A stretch of DNA of 46,885 bases from Burkholderiales bacterium (GTDB taxonomy: Bacteria > Pseudomonadota > Gammaproteobacteria > Burkholderiales > Casimicrobiaceae), in the NCBI GenBank assembly GCA_025935675.1, contig JAICUU010000004.1, positions 1-46,885 of the forward strand, written 5' to 3'. Of this stretch, positions 12,701-20,143 are shown in pieces. A model generated the notes under the pieces. That model searched no databases and was not told the DNA's origin. It was given only the letters and a program-made list of their open reading frames with translations. The first letter of the stretch is position 1; every line of letters begins with the position of its first letter. The translations under genes and the position numbers were made by a program.

Positions 12701-13763
12701 TCGCCGCGCGCAAATCGAGGTCGAAGTCCGCCGGCGCCTGCACGGTGCCCGACTCGGTGGTGAACGAGATGCCGCGCCCGCCGATCGTGCGGCGACCGGG
12801 CGCCTCTTCCATCGTCAGGCGGCCGACGACGTGCTGCAGCGCGAGCGGCGGCAGCGCGTCGTCGAGGCTCGCGCTGACGTCGGCGAGCTCAGCGTCGGCG
12901 ACGAGGGACGTCACCGCCTCGTCGCTGAAATCGAGCCACAGCCGCAGCGCGCCCTGCCCCGAATCGATCGGTAGCGGCAGCGGCACCCACGCGCGCCACG
13001 CGGCGACGTCGGCGTAGTCGAGGCGCGCGTACAGGTGGCCGCGCGCCTTGCGCCAGTTGCCGGCGCCGATGCCGGCGAAGTCGCCGCGCACGTCGAGCGG
13101 CGACGCCAGCGCCGACGGCGGCACGCCCGTCGCGCCGAAGCGGTGGCGGCCGAGCAGGTTCTCGAGCTTGACGTCGACCTGCTCGAGCGTGATCGTCGGC
13201 GCGGCGCGCTGCTCGTCGGTCCATGCGAGTGTCGCATCGCGCACGCTTATCTCGTGCTGGCGCAACAGCCACGCGAGGAAGGGCGAGCGCTCGCTGCCGG
13301 CGTCGGGGTCGATCTCGAGGCCCGCCACATGGATGACGCCAGCGGTGTCGCGCGCGATCGCGAGCGAGGGCTGGTCGATCGCGAGCTCCTTCAACTGGAG
13401 CCGCAGGTACGCGAGCGATGTCCACGCGACGACGAGCTCGACATGGGGCAGCTCGAGCACCGATTGCGTGCCGTCGCGCTCGCGCAGCCGAAAGCCGTCG
13501 ATGACGAGCTTGGGATTCCAGCCGTCCCAGCCGGTCGCGAGCGCGTCGATCGTCACAGGCGCGCCGATGCGCTGCGACAGGAAGCCGGAGATCGCATCGC
13601 GATGCATCGGCACCTGCGGCAGCACCACGTAGCGCAGCAGCAAGAGCAGCGCGCAGAACGCGCCGAATGCGTACAGCAGCAGCGTACCAAGACCGCGGAG
13701 GACCCGCAGCGCGCGCGCGGTGCGCCGGATGGTGGCGCGGTCAGGTGCGCGCGTGACGGGCAT
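9717..13763 (-). CDS. yhdP: YhdP-family AsmA-like envelope protein
   Basis: A 1,348-residue protein with one N-terminal membrane anchor (LLLYAFGAFCALLLLLRYVV, about residues 27-46) and a very long periplasmic part. The beginning of that part has the AsmA-type signature ISGFLSQRIGAPVTIDALATGWDGW. The rest is a long run of beta-rich repeats, as in YhdP/TamB/AsmA bridge proteins that carry phospholipids from inner to outer membrane. The C-terminus is the usual GVLSLQALPRRITLDFHDVF region followed by a proline/alanine-rich tail. Length is typical for YhdP (about 1,270-1,400). The ATG at 13763 (MPVTRAPDR) fits best, since codons before it look like leader. Divergent from glnE with a 31-base gap. 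Confidence 0.92.
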   Translation of the reverse strand: MPVTRAPDRATIRRTARALRVLRGLGTLLLYAFGAFCALLLLLRYVVLPQVPMHRDAISGFLSQRIGAPVTIDALATGWDGWNPKLVIDGFRLRERDGTQSVLELPHVELVVAWTSLAYLRLQLKELAIDQPSLAIARDTAGVIHVAGLEIDPDAGSERSPFLAWLLRQHEISVRDATLAWTDEQRAAPTITLEQVDVKLENLLGRHRFGATGVPPSALASPLDVRGDFAGIGAGNWRKARGHLYARLDYADVAAWRAWVPLPLPIDSGQGALRLWLDFSDEAVTSLVADAELADVSASLDDALPPLALQHVVGRLTMEEAPGRRTIGGRGISFTTESGTVQAPADFDLDLRAATGSAEARGTLAFTRADLAALGAIAAELPLPADWRAGLAAHAPYGAVTGGRLTWQGSLKAPSKWTARATLVDVGGIAHDPWPGVGRISGTLDSDESKGTLKLATRDGSVELPAELRDVVSFEKLDGAVRWHHDASGTLRVDVDDVTFANADAAGAISGSWAARAGGPGDADLKVQFARANVARIANYLPIWLSPHARDWARRALVRGDIDKGQIEIKGNLADFPFTHGKPGTFAIAADVRKATLDFAEGWPVIDGIDAVLKLDRTHLRVEAARGSVLDADIGRTVADIPDLAAPVLAIDGVASGGAPSFLAFLAQSPIAGWIGHVTDGVHVTGNGTLALSLSIPLADLASSRADGTFGLAAGAVDWPGAPPFRGVAGKFRFSRQGIVDGAFDGNALGGAARVTLARVDDGLHLRGSGSVDFAELRALYPVAFVDRLGGRSDWTFDGVPAAQGFDWTVRSSMQGATIGFPAPFAKAAAGALPVSVERRMISPTRDAVTIAVGSEGRVFLRRRLDGGDTRVDGVLVVAGRATPQPGDDARPGIYVRADVDRIDVDEWLAIDLPVASAAKPGTTAAAPLELKGVDLTATRLTAMGRRFRDLTIGARRDADHWNIALKGRDVEGAAAWYLAAPQAPNGRAVLRLTRVALPREDGTPKGEPDRTAPAPAKARTRWPEVDAEAERFISRGHELGTLKVRAKPQGDDWLIDALELANDGGTITAHGAWHVGSDGERTSLDATFDVKDAGVFLARFGYPDEIRGAPTKGTGHFTWPGAPSDFDYDTLDGKLAIATGAGQFLKIQPGIGRLLGVLSLQALPRRITLDFHDVFSEGFAFDEAKGDVAIVGGVMRTDGFAINGTAARITIKGEADLARETQALDVHVQPSLATGVSAGAAALLVAANPIVAAVVGAGTLLAQKVLKDPIEQMFSYEYRVTGQWSDPVVTRVGREPNLMPGAYDAPPPAAAPQKSAPSSADPPKVAPPTPAPKPAPPAATAPATPTR

Positions 13764-13790
13764 AATGGACGGCAGGACCCGGGGATTGTA
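13761..13790. promoter_or_regulatory. Facing candidate -10 boxes for yhdP and glnE
   Basis: Between the divergent starts, TACAAT reads on the minus strand at 13790-13785, and CATAAT reads on the plus strand at 13761-13766, overlapping the yhdP start codon. Neither has a convincing -35 hexamer at 16-18 bases. If both are used, the two transcripts would overlap at their 5' ends. Confidence 0.3.
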
Positions 13791-13794
13791 GCGG

Positions 13795-16533
13795 ATGGCC
13801 CGCGCGCTCCCGTTGCCTCCTCGCCCCATGGACCTTGCGCGCGCGCTCGACTACAGCCACTACGCCCGGCGCCTCGTCAGCGCGCATCCCGCGCTGCGCG
13901 ACGAGCTCGAGGCGACACTCGACGCGCCGTTCGACGCAGGCGCCGCGCTCGCCGCGCTCGCGCCGCTGGCCGGCGGCGACGACGCCGCCGCCCTGCACGC
14001 CGCGCTCCGGCGCCTGCGGCAGCGCGCGATGCTGCACACGCTCTCGCGCGACCTCACGGGCCGCGCGCCGCTCGCCGAAGTGTTCGCGACGATGACGACG
14101 CTCGCCGACGGCGCGATCGGGCTCGCGCGCGATTTCCATCATCGCGACCTCGCGCGCGCGTTCGGCGAGCCGCGCGCGGCCGACGGCGGCGCGGCACAGT
14201 CGCTGCACGTCATCGCGCTCGGCAAGCACGGCGGCGGCGAGCTCAACGTGTCGTCGGACATCGACCTCGTGTTCGCCTATCCCGACGAGGGCGAGACCGA
14301 CGGCGCGCGCGCGATCGCCAACCGCGAGTTCTTCGACCGGCTCGGCCGGCGCGTCATCGGCGCGCTCGACGAGGTGACCGCCGACGGCTTCGTGTTCCGC
14401 GTCGACATGCGCCTGCGCCCCTACGGCGACAGCGGCCCGCTGACGGTGTCGTTCGCCGCGCTCGAGCAGTATCTCGTCACGCAGGGCCGCACGTGGGAGC
14501 GCTACGCTTGGCTCAAGGCGCGCGTGGTCGCCGGCGACCGGCCCGGCGAGGTGACGGCGCTCGTCGCGCCGTTCGTCTACCGCAAGTACCTCGACTTCGA
14601 CGCCTACGAGGGACTGCGCGACGTGCACCGCCAGATCCGCGAACAGGCGCGCCGCGCGAGCCACGGCGATGACATCAAGCTCGGCCCCGGCGGCATTCGC
14701 GAGATCGAGTTCACCGTGCAGGCGCAGCAGCTCGTGCGCGGTGGGCGCGAGCCCGCGCTGCGGATCGCGGGGACCGTCGACGCGCTCGCGGCGATCGAAT
14801 CGCTCGCGCTGCTGCCGGCGGGGGCGGTCGATGCGCTCGGCGACGCGTATGCGTTCCTGCGCCACGTCGAGCACCGGCTGCAATACCGCGACGACCGGCA
14901 GACGCAGCGGCTGCCCACCGACGCCGTCGAGGTCGACGCGCTCGCTGCCGCGTGCGGCTTCGCGTCGGTGGCGGCGTGGCGCGAGGCGCTCGACGCTCAC
15001 CGGCGCAGCGTCGACACATGGTTCTCGTCGCTCTTCGGTGACGCTTCCGCGGCGGACGAGGCGTCGCCGTTCGCCGGCGTCTGGGACGCGCCGCACGCCG
15101 AGACGCATCGCGCGCTCCTCGCCGAGGCGGGCTTCGACGATCCGGATGCGCTGGTGGCGACGCTCGCGGCGATGCGCGGCGCGCATCGCTACACGTCGCT
15201 GCCGGTGCAGTCGCGGCGCCGCTTCGACAAGCTGATGCCCGCGCTGATCGCCGCCGCCGCGGCCGAGCCCGGCGCAGCCGGCGCTCAGGCGACGCTCGCG
15301 CGCCTCGTCGCGTTGCTGGAGGCGATCGCGCGGCGCAGCGCCTACCTGGCGCTCTTGATCGAGCATCCGCCGCTGTTGCCGCGGATCGCGGCGCTGTGCG
15401 GCGCGTCGCCGTGGGCCGCCGGCTACCTGACGCGCCACCCGATGCTGCTCGACGAGCTGCTCGACGCCGAGGCACTCCTCGCGCCGCCCGACTGGAATGC
15501 ATGGCGGCGCGAGCTCGCCGGCGCGATGGCGGAGCGACCCGACGACACGGAGTGGCAGATGGATGCGCTGCGCCACTTCAAGCAGGCGGAGGTGTTTCAC
15601 CTCCTCGCGCAGGATCTCGCTGGCGCGCTGTCGATCGAGCGCCTCGCCGATCACCTGTCGGCGCTCGCCGACGTCGTGCTCGACGCGACGCTCGCGGCGT
15701 GCTGGCGCCAGCTCGCAGGCCCCGACGCCAGGCCGCCACCGTTCGCGATCGTCGCGTACGGCAAGCTCGGCGGCAAGGAGCTGGGCTATGTGTCCGATCT
15801 CGACCTCGTGTTCCTGTACGACGTCGCGGCCGACGACCCAGACGCCGATGCGCGGCCCGCGCTGTACGCGCGACTCGCGCAGCGGATCAACACGTGGCTC
15901 ACCAGCATGACGGCCGCCGGCGAGCTCTATGCCACCGACCTGCGGCTGCGCCCCGACGGCGCCGCGGGCCTCGCCTGCACGTCGATCGGCGCGTTCCGCC
16001 GCTACCAGGAGACGAGCGCGTGGACCTGGGAGCACCAGGCGCTGACGCGCGCGCGCGCGGCTGCAGGCGATGCGCGCCTCGGCGATACGTTCGAGGCGAT
16101 GCGCGTCGAGATTCTGCGCCGCGCGCGCGACGCCGCCGCGCTCGGCCGCGACATCGTCGCGATGCGCCGGCGCATGCACGAAGGCCATCCGAACCGCAGC
16201 GGACGCTTCGATGTCAAGCACGATCGCGGAGGGATGGTCGACATCGAATTCATCGTGCAGTTCCTCGTGCTCGCGCATAGCGCGGCGCATCCCGCGTTGA
16301 CGCGCAACGCCGGCAACATCGCGCTGCTCGGCACGGCCGGCGAGCTTCGCCTCGTCGATGCCGCGCGCGCAGCGGCCGTCGCCGACGCGTACCGCGAATA
16401 CCGCCGCCTGCAGCACACGCAGCGGATGGCCGGGGCGGCGCAGGCGCGCGTCGATCCGGCGCCGCAGGCGGCGCGGCGCGCGGAGGTCGAGCGGCTGTGG
16501 CAGGACGTGTTCGGCGCGCCGCGCGGCGACTGA
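13795..16533 (+). CDS. glnE: Bifunctional glutamine synthetase adenylyltransferase/deadenylylase
   Basis: A 912-residue protein that adenylylates and de-adenylylates glutamine synthetase in response to P-II state and glutamine. It has two nucleotidyltransferase halves. The first motif, GKHGGGELNVSSDIDLVF, is at about residues 143-160 and the second, GKLGGKELGYVSDLDLVFLY, at about 656-675, each followed by a helical domain. The C-terminal stretch FDVKHDRGGMVDIEFIVQ is a strong family signature. Both active sites look intact. The ATG at 13795 is used here, but an in-frame ATG at 13828 (MDLARALDYSHYARR) is equally possible because neither has a clear ribosome-binding site. The P-II gene that would control it lies elsewhere in the window. 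Confidence 0.95.
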   Translation: MARALPLPPRPMDLARALDYSHYARRLVSAHPALRDELEATLDAPFDAGAALAALAPLAGGDDAAALHAALRRLRQRAMLHTLSRDLTGRAPLAEVFATMTTLADGAIGLARDFHHRDLARAFGEPRAADGGAAQSLHVIALGKHGGGELNVSSDIDLVFAYPDEGETDGARAIANREFFDRLGRRVIGALDEVTADGFVFRVDMRLRPYGDSGPLTVSFAALEQYLVTQGRTWERYAWLKARVVAGDRPGEVTALVAPFVYRKYLDFDAYEGLRDVHRQIREQARRASHGDDIKLGPGGIREIEFTVQAQQLVRGGREPALRIAGTVDALAAIESLALLPAGAVDALGDAYAFLRHVEHRLQYRDDRQTQRLPTDAVEVDALAAACGFASVAAWREALDAHRRSVDTWFSSLFGDASAADEASPFAGVWDAPHAETHRALLAEAGFDDPDALVATLAAMRGAHRYTSLPVQSRRRFDKLMPALIAAAAAEPGAAGAQATLARLVALLEAIARRSAYLALLIEHPPLLPRIAALCGASPWAAGYLTRHPMLLDELLDAEALLAPPDWNAWRRELAGAMAERPDDTEWQMDALRHFKQAEVFHLLAQDLAGALSIERLADHLSALADVVLDATLAACWRQLAGPDARPPPFAIVAYGKLGGKELGYVSDLDLVFLYDVAADDPDADARPALYARLAQRINTWLTSMTAAGELYATDLRLRPDGAAGLACTSIGAFRRYQETSAWTWEHQALTRARAAAGDARLGDTFEAMRVEILRRARDAAALGRDIVAMRRRMHEGHPNRSGRFDVKHDRGGMVDIEFIVQFLVLAHSAAHPALTRNAGNIALLGTAGELRLVDAARAAAVADAYREYRRLQHTQRMAGAAQARVDPAPQAARRAEVERLWQDVFGAPRGD

Positions 16534-16545
16534 GGGGCCGCGGGT

Positions 16546-16570
16546 TGGCGCGCGGACGATCGGCGCGCCA
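16546..16570. repeat. Inverted repeat after glnE
   Basis: TGGCGCGC at 16546-16553 and its exact reverse complement at 16563-16570 enclose a 9-base loop, starting 13 bases after the glnE stop. No T-run follows. It may act as a transcript-end stem between glnE and ilvE. Confidence 0.4.
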
Positions 16571-16601
16571 TCGCGCGCGAATCGGCGCGGGGGCGACCTG
16601 C

Positions 16602-16607
16602 TAAAAT
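16602..16607 (+). promoter_or_regulatory. Candidate -10 box for the ilvE operon
   Basis: TAAAAT stands out in a very GC-rich gap, 36 bases before the ilvE ATG. No recognisable -35 hexamer lies at the right spacing, so an activator-dependent or extended promoter would be required. An isolated ilvE promoter is expected because the preceding gene ends 110 bases upstream. Confidence 0.35.
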
Positions 16608-16643
16608 CGCACGCTTCCTCCTCCTCGAACGACGGGATACGCC

Positions 16644-17567
16644 ATGTCGATGGCCGACCGCGACGGCTGGATCTGGTACGACGGCAAGATGGTGCCGTGG
16701 CGCGACGCCACGACGCACGTGCTGACGCATACGCTGCACTACGGGATGGGCGTCTTCGAGGGGGTGCGCTGCTACGACACCGCGCGGGGCCCTTCGATCT
16801 TCCGGCTGCGCGACCACACCGACCGGTTCGTCCGCTCGGCGCAGATCTTCGGCATGAAGATTCCCTACGACAAGGACACCCTCGATGCCGCGCAGAAGGC
16901 CTGCGTGCGCGACAACGGGTTGAAGTCCTGCTACCTGCGGCCGATCGCGTTCTACGGCTCCAACGCGATGGGCGTCGCCGCCAAGTCGAACCCGGTGCGC
17001 GTGGCGGTCGCCGCGTGGCCTTGGGGCGCCTACCTCGGCGCCGAGGCGATCGAGAAGGGCATCCGCGTGCGCACGTCGTCGTACACGCACCATCATCCCA
17101 ACACGACGATGGGCAACGCCAAGGCCGTGTGCAACTACGCGGTGTCGATTCTCGCCAACCAGGAGGCGACGATCGACGGCTACGAGGAGGCGATGATGCT
17201 CGACCCGCAGGGCTTCATCTGCCAGGGCTCGGGCGAGAACGTGTTCATGGTGCGCGACGGCGTGCTGTCGACGCCCGACCTCTCCGGCGGCGCGCTCAAC
17301 GGCATCACGCGCATGTCGATCATGACGTTCGCGAAGGAGCTCGGCATCGAGGTGCAGGAGCGTCGCATCACGCGCGACGAGTTCTACATCGCCGACGAGG
17401 CCTTCTTCACCGGCACCGCCGCCGAGGTGACGCCGATCCGCGAGCTCGACAACCGTCCGATCGGCAACGGCGCGCGCGGCACGATCACGACGAAGCTCCA
17501 GTCGCTGTTCTTCGACACGGTCAACGGGCGCAACGCGGCGAAGGCGTCATGGCTCACGCCGGTGTGA
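16644..17567 (+). CDS. ilvE: Branched-chain amino acid aminotransferase
   Basis: A 307-residue fold-type IV PLP enzyme that transfers the amino group between glutamate and the keto acids of valine, leucine and isoleucine. Visible family features are GMGVFEGVRCYDT at about residues 34-46, the PLP lysine in MGNAKAVCNY (K160), CQGSGENVFMVRDG at about 193-206, LSGGALNGITR, and the C-terminal DEAFFTGTAAEVTPIRELD. At residue 194 there is Gln, whereas the usual family motif is EGSGEN with Glu contacting the PLP ring nitrogen (Glu193 in the E. coli enzyme). The gene starts a plus-strand cluster and is followed four bases later by the zf-CHCC gene, a common betaproteobacterial pairing. Confidence 0.93.
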   Translation: MSMADRDGWIWYDGKMVPWRDATTHVLTHTLHYGMGVFEGVRCYDTARGPSIFRLRDHTDRFVRSAQIFGMKIPYDKDTLDAAQKACVRDNGLKSCYLRPIAFYGSNAMGVAAKSNPVRVAVAAWPWGAYLGAEAIEKGIRVRTSSYTHHHPNTTMGNAKAVCNYAVSILANQEATIDGYEEAMMLDPQGFICQGSGENVFMVRDGVLSTPDLSGGALNGITRMSIMTFAKELGIEVQERRITRDEFYIADEAFFTGTAAEVTPIRELDNRPIGNGARGTITTKLQSLFFDTVNGRNAAKASWLTPV

Positions 17568-17571
17568 CGAC

Positions 17572-17781
17572 ATGAGCGCCGAGTCGAGCCCCGCCGCGAA
17601 GGACGGCGTCGTGCGCGTCACCGCGCGCGACCTGCCGGTGTTCTGCCCGAACAAGGCGATGACCTTGTGGAGCTCGCACCCGCGCGTGTTCCTCGACGTC
17701 GCCGACAGCGGCGCTGCGATGTGCCCCTATTGCGGCACGCGCTACGAGCTCGAGGGCGGCGCGCTTCCCGGCGCGCACTAG
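17572..17781 (+). CDS. Small zf-CHCC zinc-finger protein
   Basis: A 69-residue protein with the zf-CHCC pattern: Cys25 (FCPNK), His36 (SSHPRVF), Cys51 and Cys54 (CPYCGTRY). The family includes the mitochondrial complex I subunit NDUFS6; small bacterial members bind one zinc ion and have no settled function. The motif LWSSHPRVFLDV is typical of the proteobacterial form next to ilvE. It is four bases after ilvE and 19 bases before waaF, so it is almost certainly co-transcribed. Confidence 0.85.
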   Translation: MSAESSPAAKDGVVRVTARDLPVFCPNKAMTLWSSHPRVFLDVADSGAAMCPYCGTRYELEGGALPGAH

Positions 17782-17800
17782 CCCCGCCGCGGCCACCGCG

Positions 17801-18823
17801 GTGAACGAGCGCATCCTCGTCGTCGCGCCGTCCTGGGTCGGCGACGCGATCCTCGCCGAGCCGTTGATCGCGCTGCTGCGCGAGCCCTATGCCGAGCCGC
17901 AGTTGGACGTGCTGGCGCCGCCGTGGTGCGCGCCGGTCTATGCGCGGATGCGCGGCATCCGCCGTGTGGTGCCCAACCCGTTCGAGCACGGCCGGCTCGA
18001 GCTTCGCGCGCGGCGTCGGCTCGCCGCCGAGCTCCGCGCGCAGGACTACGCGCGCGCGTTCGTGCTGCCGAACTCGTGGAAGTCGGCGCTGATCCCGTGG
18101 CTTGCGCGCATCCCGAAACGCGTCGGCTACGTCGGCGAGTCGCGCTATGGCCTTCTTACCGACGCGCGCCGACTCGACCGCAAGGCGATGCCGCGCCTCG
18201 TGCAGCGCTTCGCCGCGCTGGCGGCGACGCGGGGCGCGATCGTTGCGCTACCGCCGGCACCGGTGCTCGTGCCCGACCTCGCCAATCGCGCGGCGGCGAT
18301 GCGCGCGCTGCACCTCAACACCCGCCGGCCCGCGGCGATCCTCTGTCCCGGCGCCGAGTTCGGCCCGTCGAAGCGCTGGCCGCCGACGCATTTCGCCGCA
18401 CTGGCGCGCCAGTTCCTCGAGCGCGGCATGCAGGTCTGGCTGGTCGGCTCGCCCAACGACAAGCTCGCCACCAATGCCGTGGTCGGCGCCGCGGGCGAGC
18501 AGGCGCGCGAGCTGCGCGACCTCGCCGGCCTCACTGACCTCGGCACCGCGATCGACCTTCTCTCGGCCGGCAGCGTGGTGGCAAGCAACGATTCGGGACT
18601 GATGCACGCCGCGGCGGCGCTCGGCGTGCCGCTGGTGGCGATCTTCGGCAGCAGCTCGCCCGCGTACACGCCGCCGCTATCGGACGTGGCGCGGGTGGCG
18701 CGCATCGACATCGCCTGCAGCCCCTGCTTCCGCCGCGAATGCCCGCTCGGCCATCATCGCTGCATGCGCGACCTGTCGGCGGACCACGTCTACAATCTGG
18801 CGCAAAGCCTGCTTCCGCACTGA
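17801..18823 (+). CDS. waaF: Lipopolysaccharide heptosyltransferase II
   Basis: A 340-residue GT-B glycosyltransferase of family 9 that adds the second heptose to the inner core of LPS on the cytoplasmic face of the inner membrane. The start NERILVVAPSWVGDAILAEP is the family N-terminus, beginning with GTG at 17801. LPNSWKSALIPWLARIPKRVGY and CPGAEFGPSKRWP follow, then the donor-binding segment ASNDSGLMHAAAALGVPLVA. Near the C-terminus CSPCFRRECPLGHHRCM is cysteine-rich, as in WaaF. Its presence implies heptose-containing LPS. Confidence 0.93.
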   Translation: MNERILVVAPSWVGDAILAEPLIALLREPYAEPQLDVLAPPWCAPVYARMRGIRRVVPNPFEHGRLELRARRRLAAELRAQDYARAFVLPNSWKSALIPWLARIPKRVGYVGESRYGLLTDARRLDRKAMPRLVQRFAALAATRGAIVALPPAPVLVPDLANRAAAMRALHLNTRRPAAILCPGAEFGPSKRWPPTHFAALARQFLERGMQVWLVGSPNDKLATNAVVGAAGEQARELRDLAGLTDLGTAIDLLSAGSVVASNDSGLMHAAAALGVPLVAIFGSSSPAYTPPLSDVARVARIDIACSPCFRRECPLGHHRCMRDLSADHVYNLAQSLLPH

Positions 18824-18834
18824 CACGATCCGCG

Positions 18835-19266
18835 ATGCCCAAAGGCCGCAATGTCCCCATCTTCACCACGCCGCTCGATGTCGCGCAGGCGTTCTACCGC
18901 GCGTTCGAGACCGCCGACATCGACGCCATGATGGCGACCTGGGCCGAAGACGAGGAGATCATCTGCGTCCACCCGGACGGGCCGCGCCTCGTCGGCTACG
19001 AGGCGGTGCGCGGCGCCTGGGAGCGCCTGTTCGCCGGCGACAACCGCATCGCCTTCCGCATCGACAGTGCGCTTACACTGGAGACGGTGGGGCTTGCGAT
19101 GCACAGCGTGGTCGAGCTCATCCACTCGCCCGACGGCACGCCGCGCGGCGCTGCGGTGGCGACCAACGTGTTCCTGCGCACGCCGTCGGGCTGGCGCCTC
19201 GTCGTGCACCACGCGTCGCCGTCACCGCCGGTCAGCGAAAGTCCGCCGAGCGGTCCCCTGCACTGA
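18835..19266 (+). CDS. SnoaL-like/NTF2-fold protein
   Basis: A 143-residue protein with the small cone-shaped NTF2-like fold: an N-terminal helix (PLDVAQAFYRAFETADIDAMMATW), then IICVHPDGPRLVGYEAVRGAW and beta strands ending SGWRLVVHHASPSP. Members of this group can be enzymes or ligand-binding proteins; no catalytic residues are conserved enough to decide. The ATG at 18835 is 11 bases after the waaF stop. Its 3' end overlaps the convergent sterol-desaturase gene by 35 bases, and its last codons (SESPPSGPLH) lie in that overlap. Confidence 0.8.
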   Translation: MPKGRNVPIFTTPLDVAQAFYRAFETADIDAMMATWAEDEEIICVHPDGPRLVGYEAVRGAWERLFAGDNRIAFRIDSALTLETVGLAMHSVVELIHSPDGTPRGAAVATNVFLRTPSGWRLVVHHASPSPPVSESPPSGPLH

Positions 19267-20101
19267 CGCGGCGCGCGGCGCGCTTCTCGCGCCACATCCG
19301 CCGCCACCCCGCGAACGGCAGCACGTTCGCCTGCCACAACCCCGTCACGCGCTCGCCGGACGCGAGCCCCGTGCGCGGGAATTCACCGCGCCGCGGCGCG
19401 AAGAAGGTGCCGAACAGGATGTCCCACAGCGGGAACACCGCCGCGAAGTTGCGATCGCGGTGCGGCGCCTCGAGCGAATGGTGGATCCGATGTGCCTGCG
19501 GGCCGACGACGACGCGCGTGAGGCCCGCCAGCGGCAGCCGCACGTTGGCGTGGATGAAATAAGGCCAGTAGACGAGCACCGCGGCGAGCCAGCCCGCGGT
19601 GACGGGCGTCAAGTCGAGCAGGATCGCCATCGGCAGGAGGATGAAGCCGATCCGCAGGATTTCCTCGAGCCAGTGGTGGCGCATCGCCGTCGTGGCGTTG
19701 AGTGATTCCTCGGAATGGTGCAGCTTGTGCTGCTCCCACAAGAGCGGCACCCCGTGCTGCCAGCGGTGGAACCAGTAATAGAAGAAATCGTAGACGAAGA
19801 AGAACACCACGAGCGCGAGCGCCGCGTCGAGCTTGCCCTCGAGGTGGATGAGGCCGAACCAGTCGGGATGCGCCGCGCGCAGCGCGCCGATCGTCAGCGC
19901 GACGGCCACCGGGTAGACGAACAGCAGGACGAGGTAGTACGACAACGCCTGGTAGCGGATGTTGAACCACCAGTCGCGCCACGGCTGGCCGCGTTCGGCG
20001 GGCCACAGCCGCTCGACCGCGAGGAACGCTACATAGACGACAAGCGCCTGGCCAACCACCTGCGCGTAGAGCAGCGCGCCGTTCTGGATCGACGCGGGCA
20101 T
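19232..20101 (-). CDS. Sterol desaturase / fatty acid hydroxylase family membrane protein
   Basis: A 289-residue integral membrane protein with hydrophobic segments at about residues 12-29, 52-73, 93-110 and 150-190. The di-iron histidine motifs of the superfamily are HRWQH (112-116), HKLHH (125-129), RHHW (about 141-144) and HRIHH (204-208). All expected ligands appear present, so an oxygenase or hydroxylase activity on a lipid is likely; the substrate is unknown. The gene lies 42 bases after tldD on the same strand and may be the last gene of that transcript. Confidence 0.87.
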   Translation of the reverse strand: MPASIQNGALLYAQVVGQALVVYVAFLAVERLWPAERGQPWRDWWFNIRYQALSYYLVLLFVYPVAVALTIGALRAAHPDWFGLIHLEGKLDAALALVVFFFVYDFFYYWFHRWQHGVPLLWEQHKLHHSEESLNATTAMRHHWLEEILRIGFILLPMAILLDLTPVTAGWLAAVLVYWPYFIHANVRLPLAGLTRVVVGPQAHRIHHSLEAPHRDRNFAAVFPLWDILFGTFFAPRRGEFPRTGLASGERVTGLWQANVLPFAGWRRMWREKRAARRVSAGDRSADFR

Positions 20102-20143
20102 CGTCGGGGAAGCGCCGGTCGTGCGCGGGAAGCGCGGCGACCG

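Noticed and set aside
9657-12974. A 1,105-codon plus-strand frame opposite yhdP
   Set aside because: Arg- and Ala-rich translation without domains, fully antisense to a clear YhdP-family gene.
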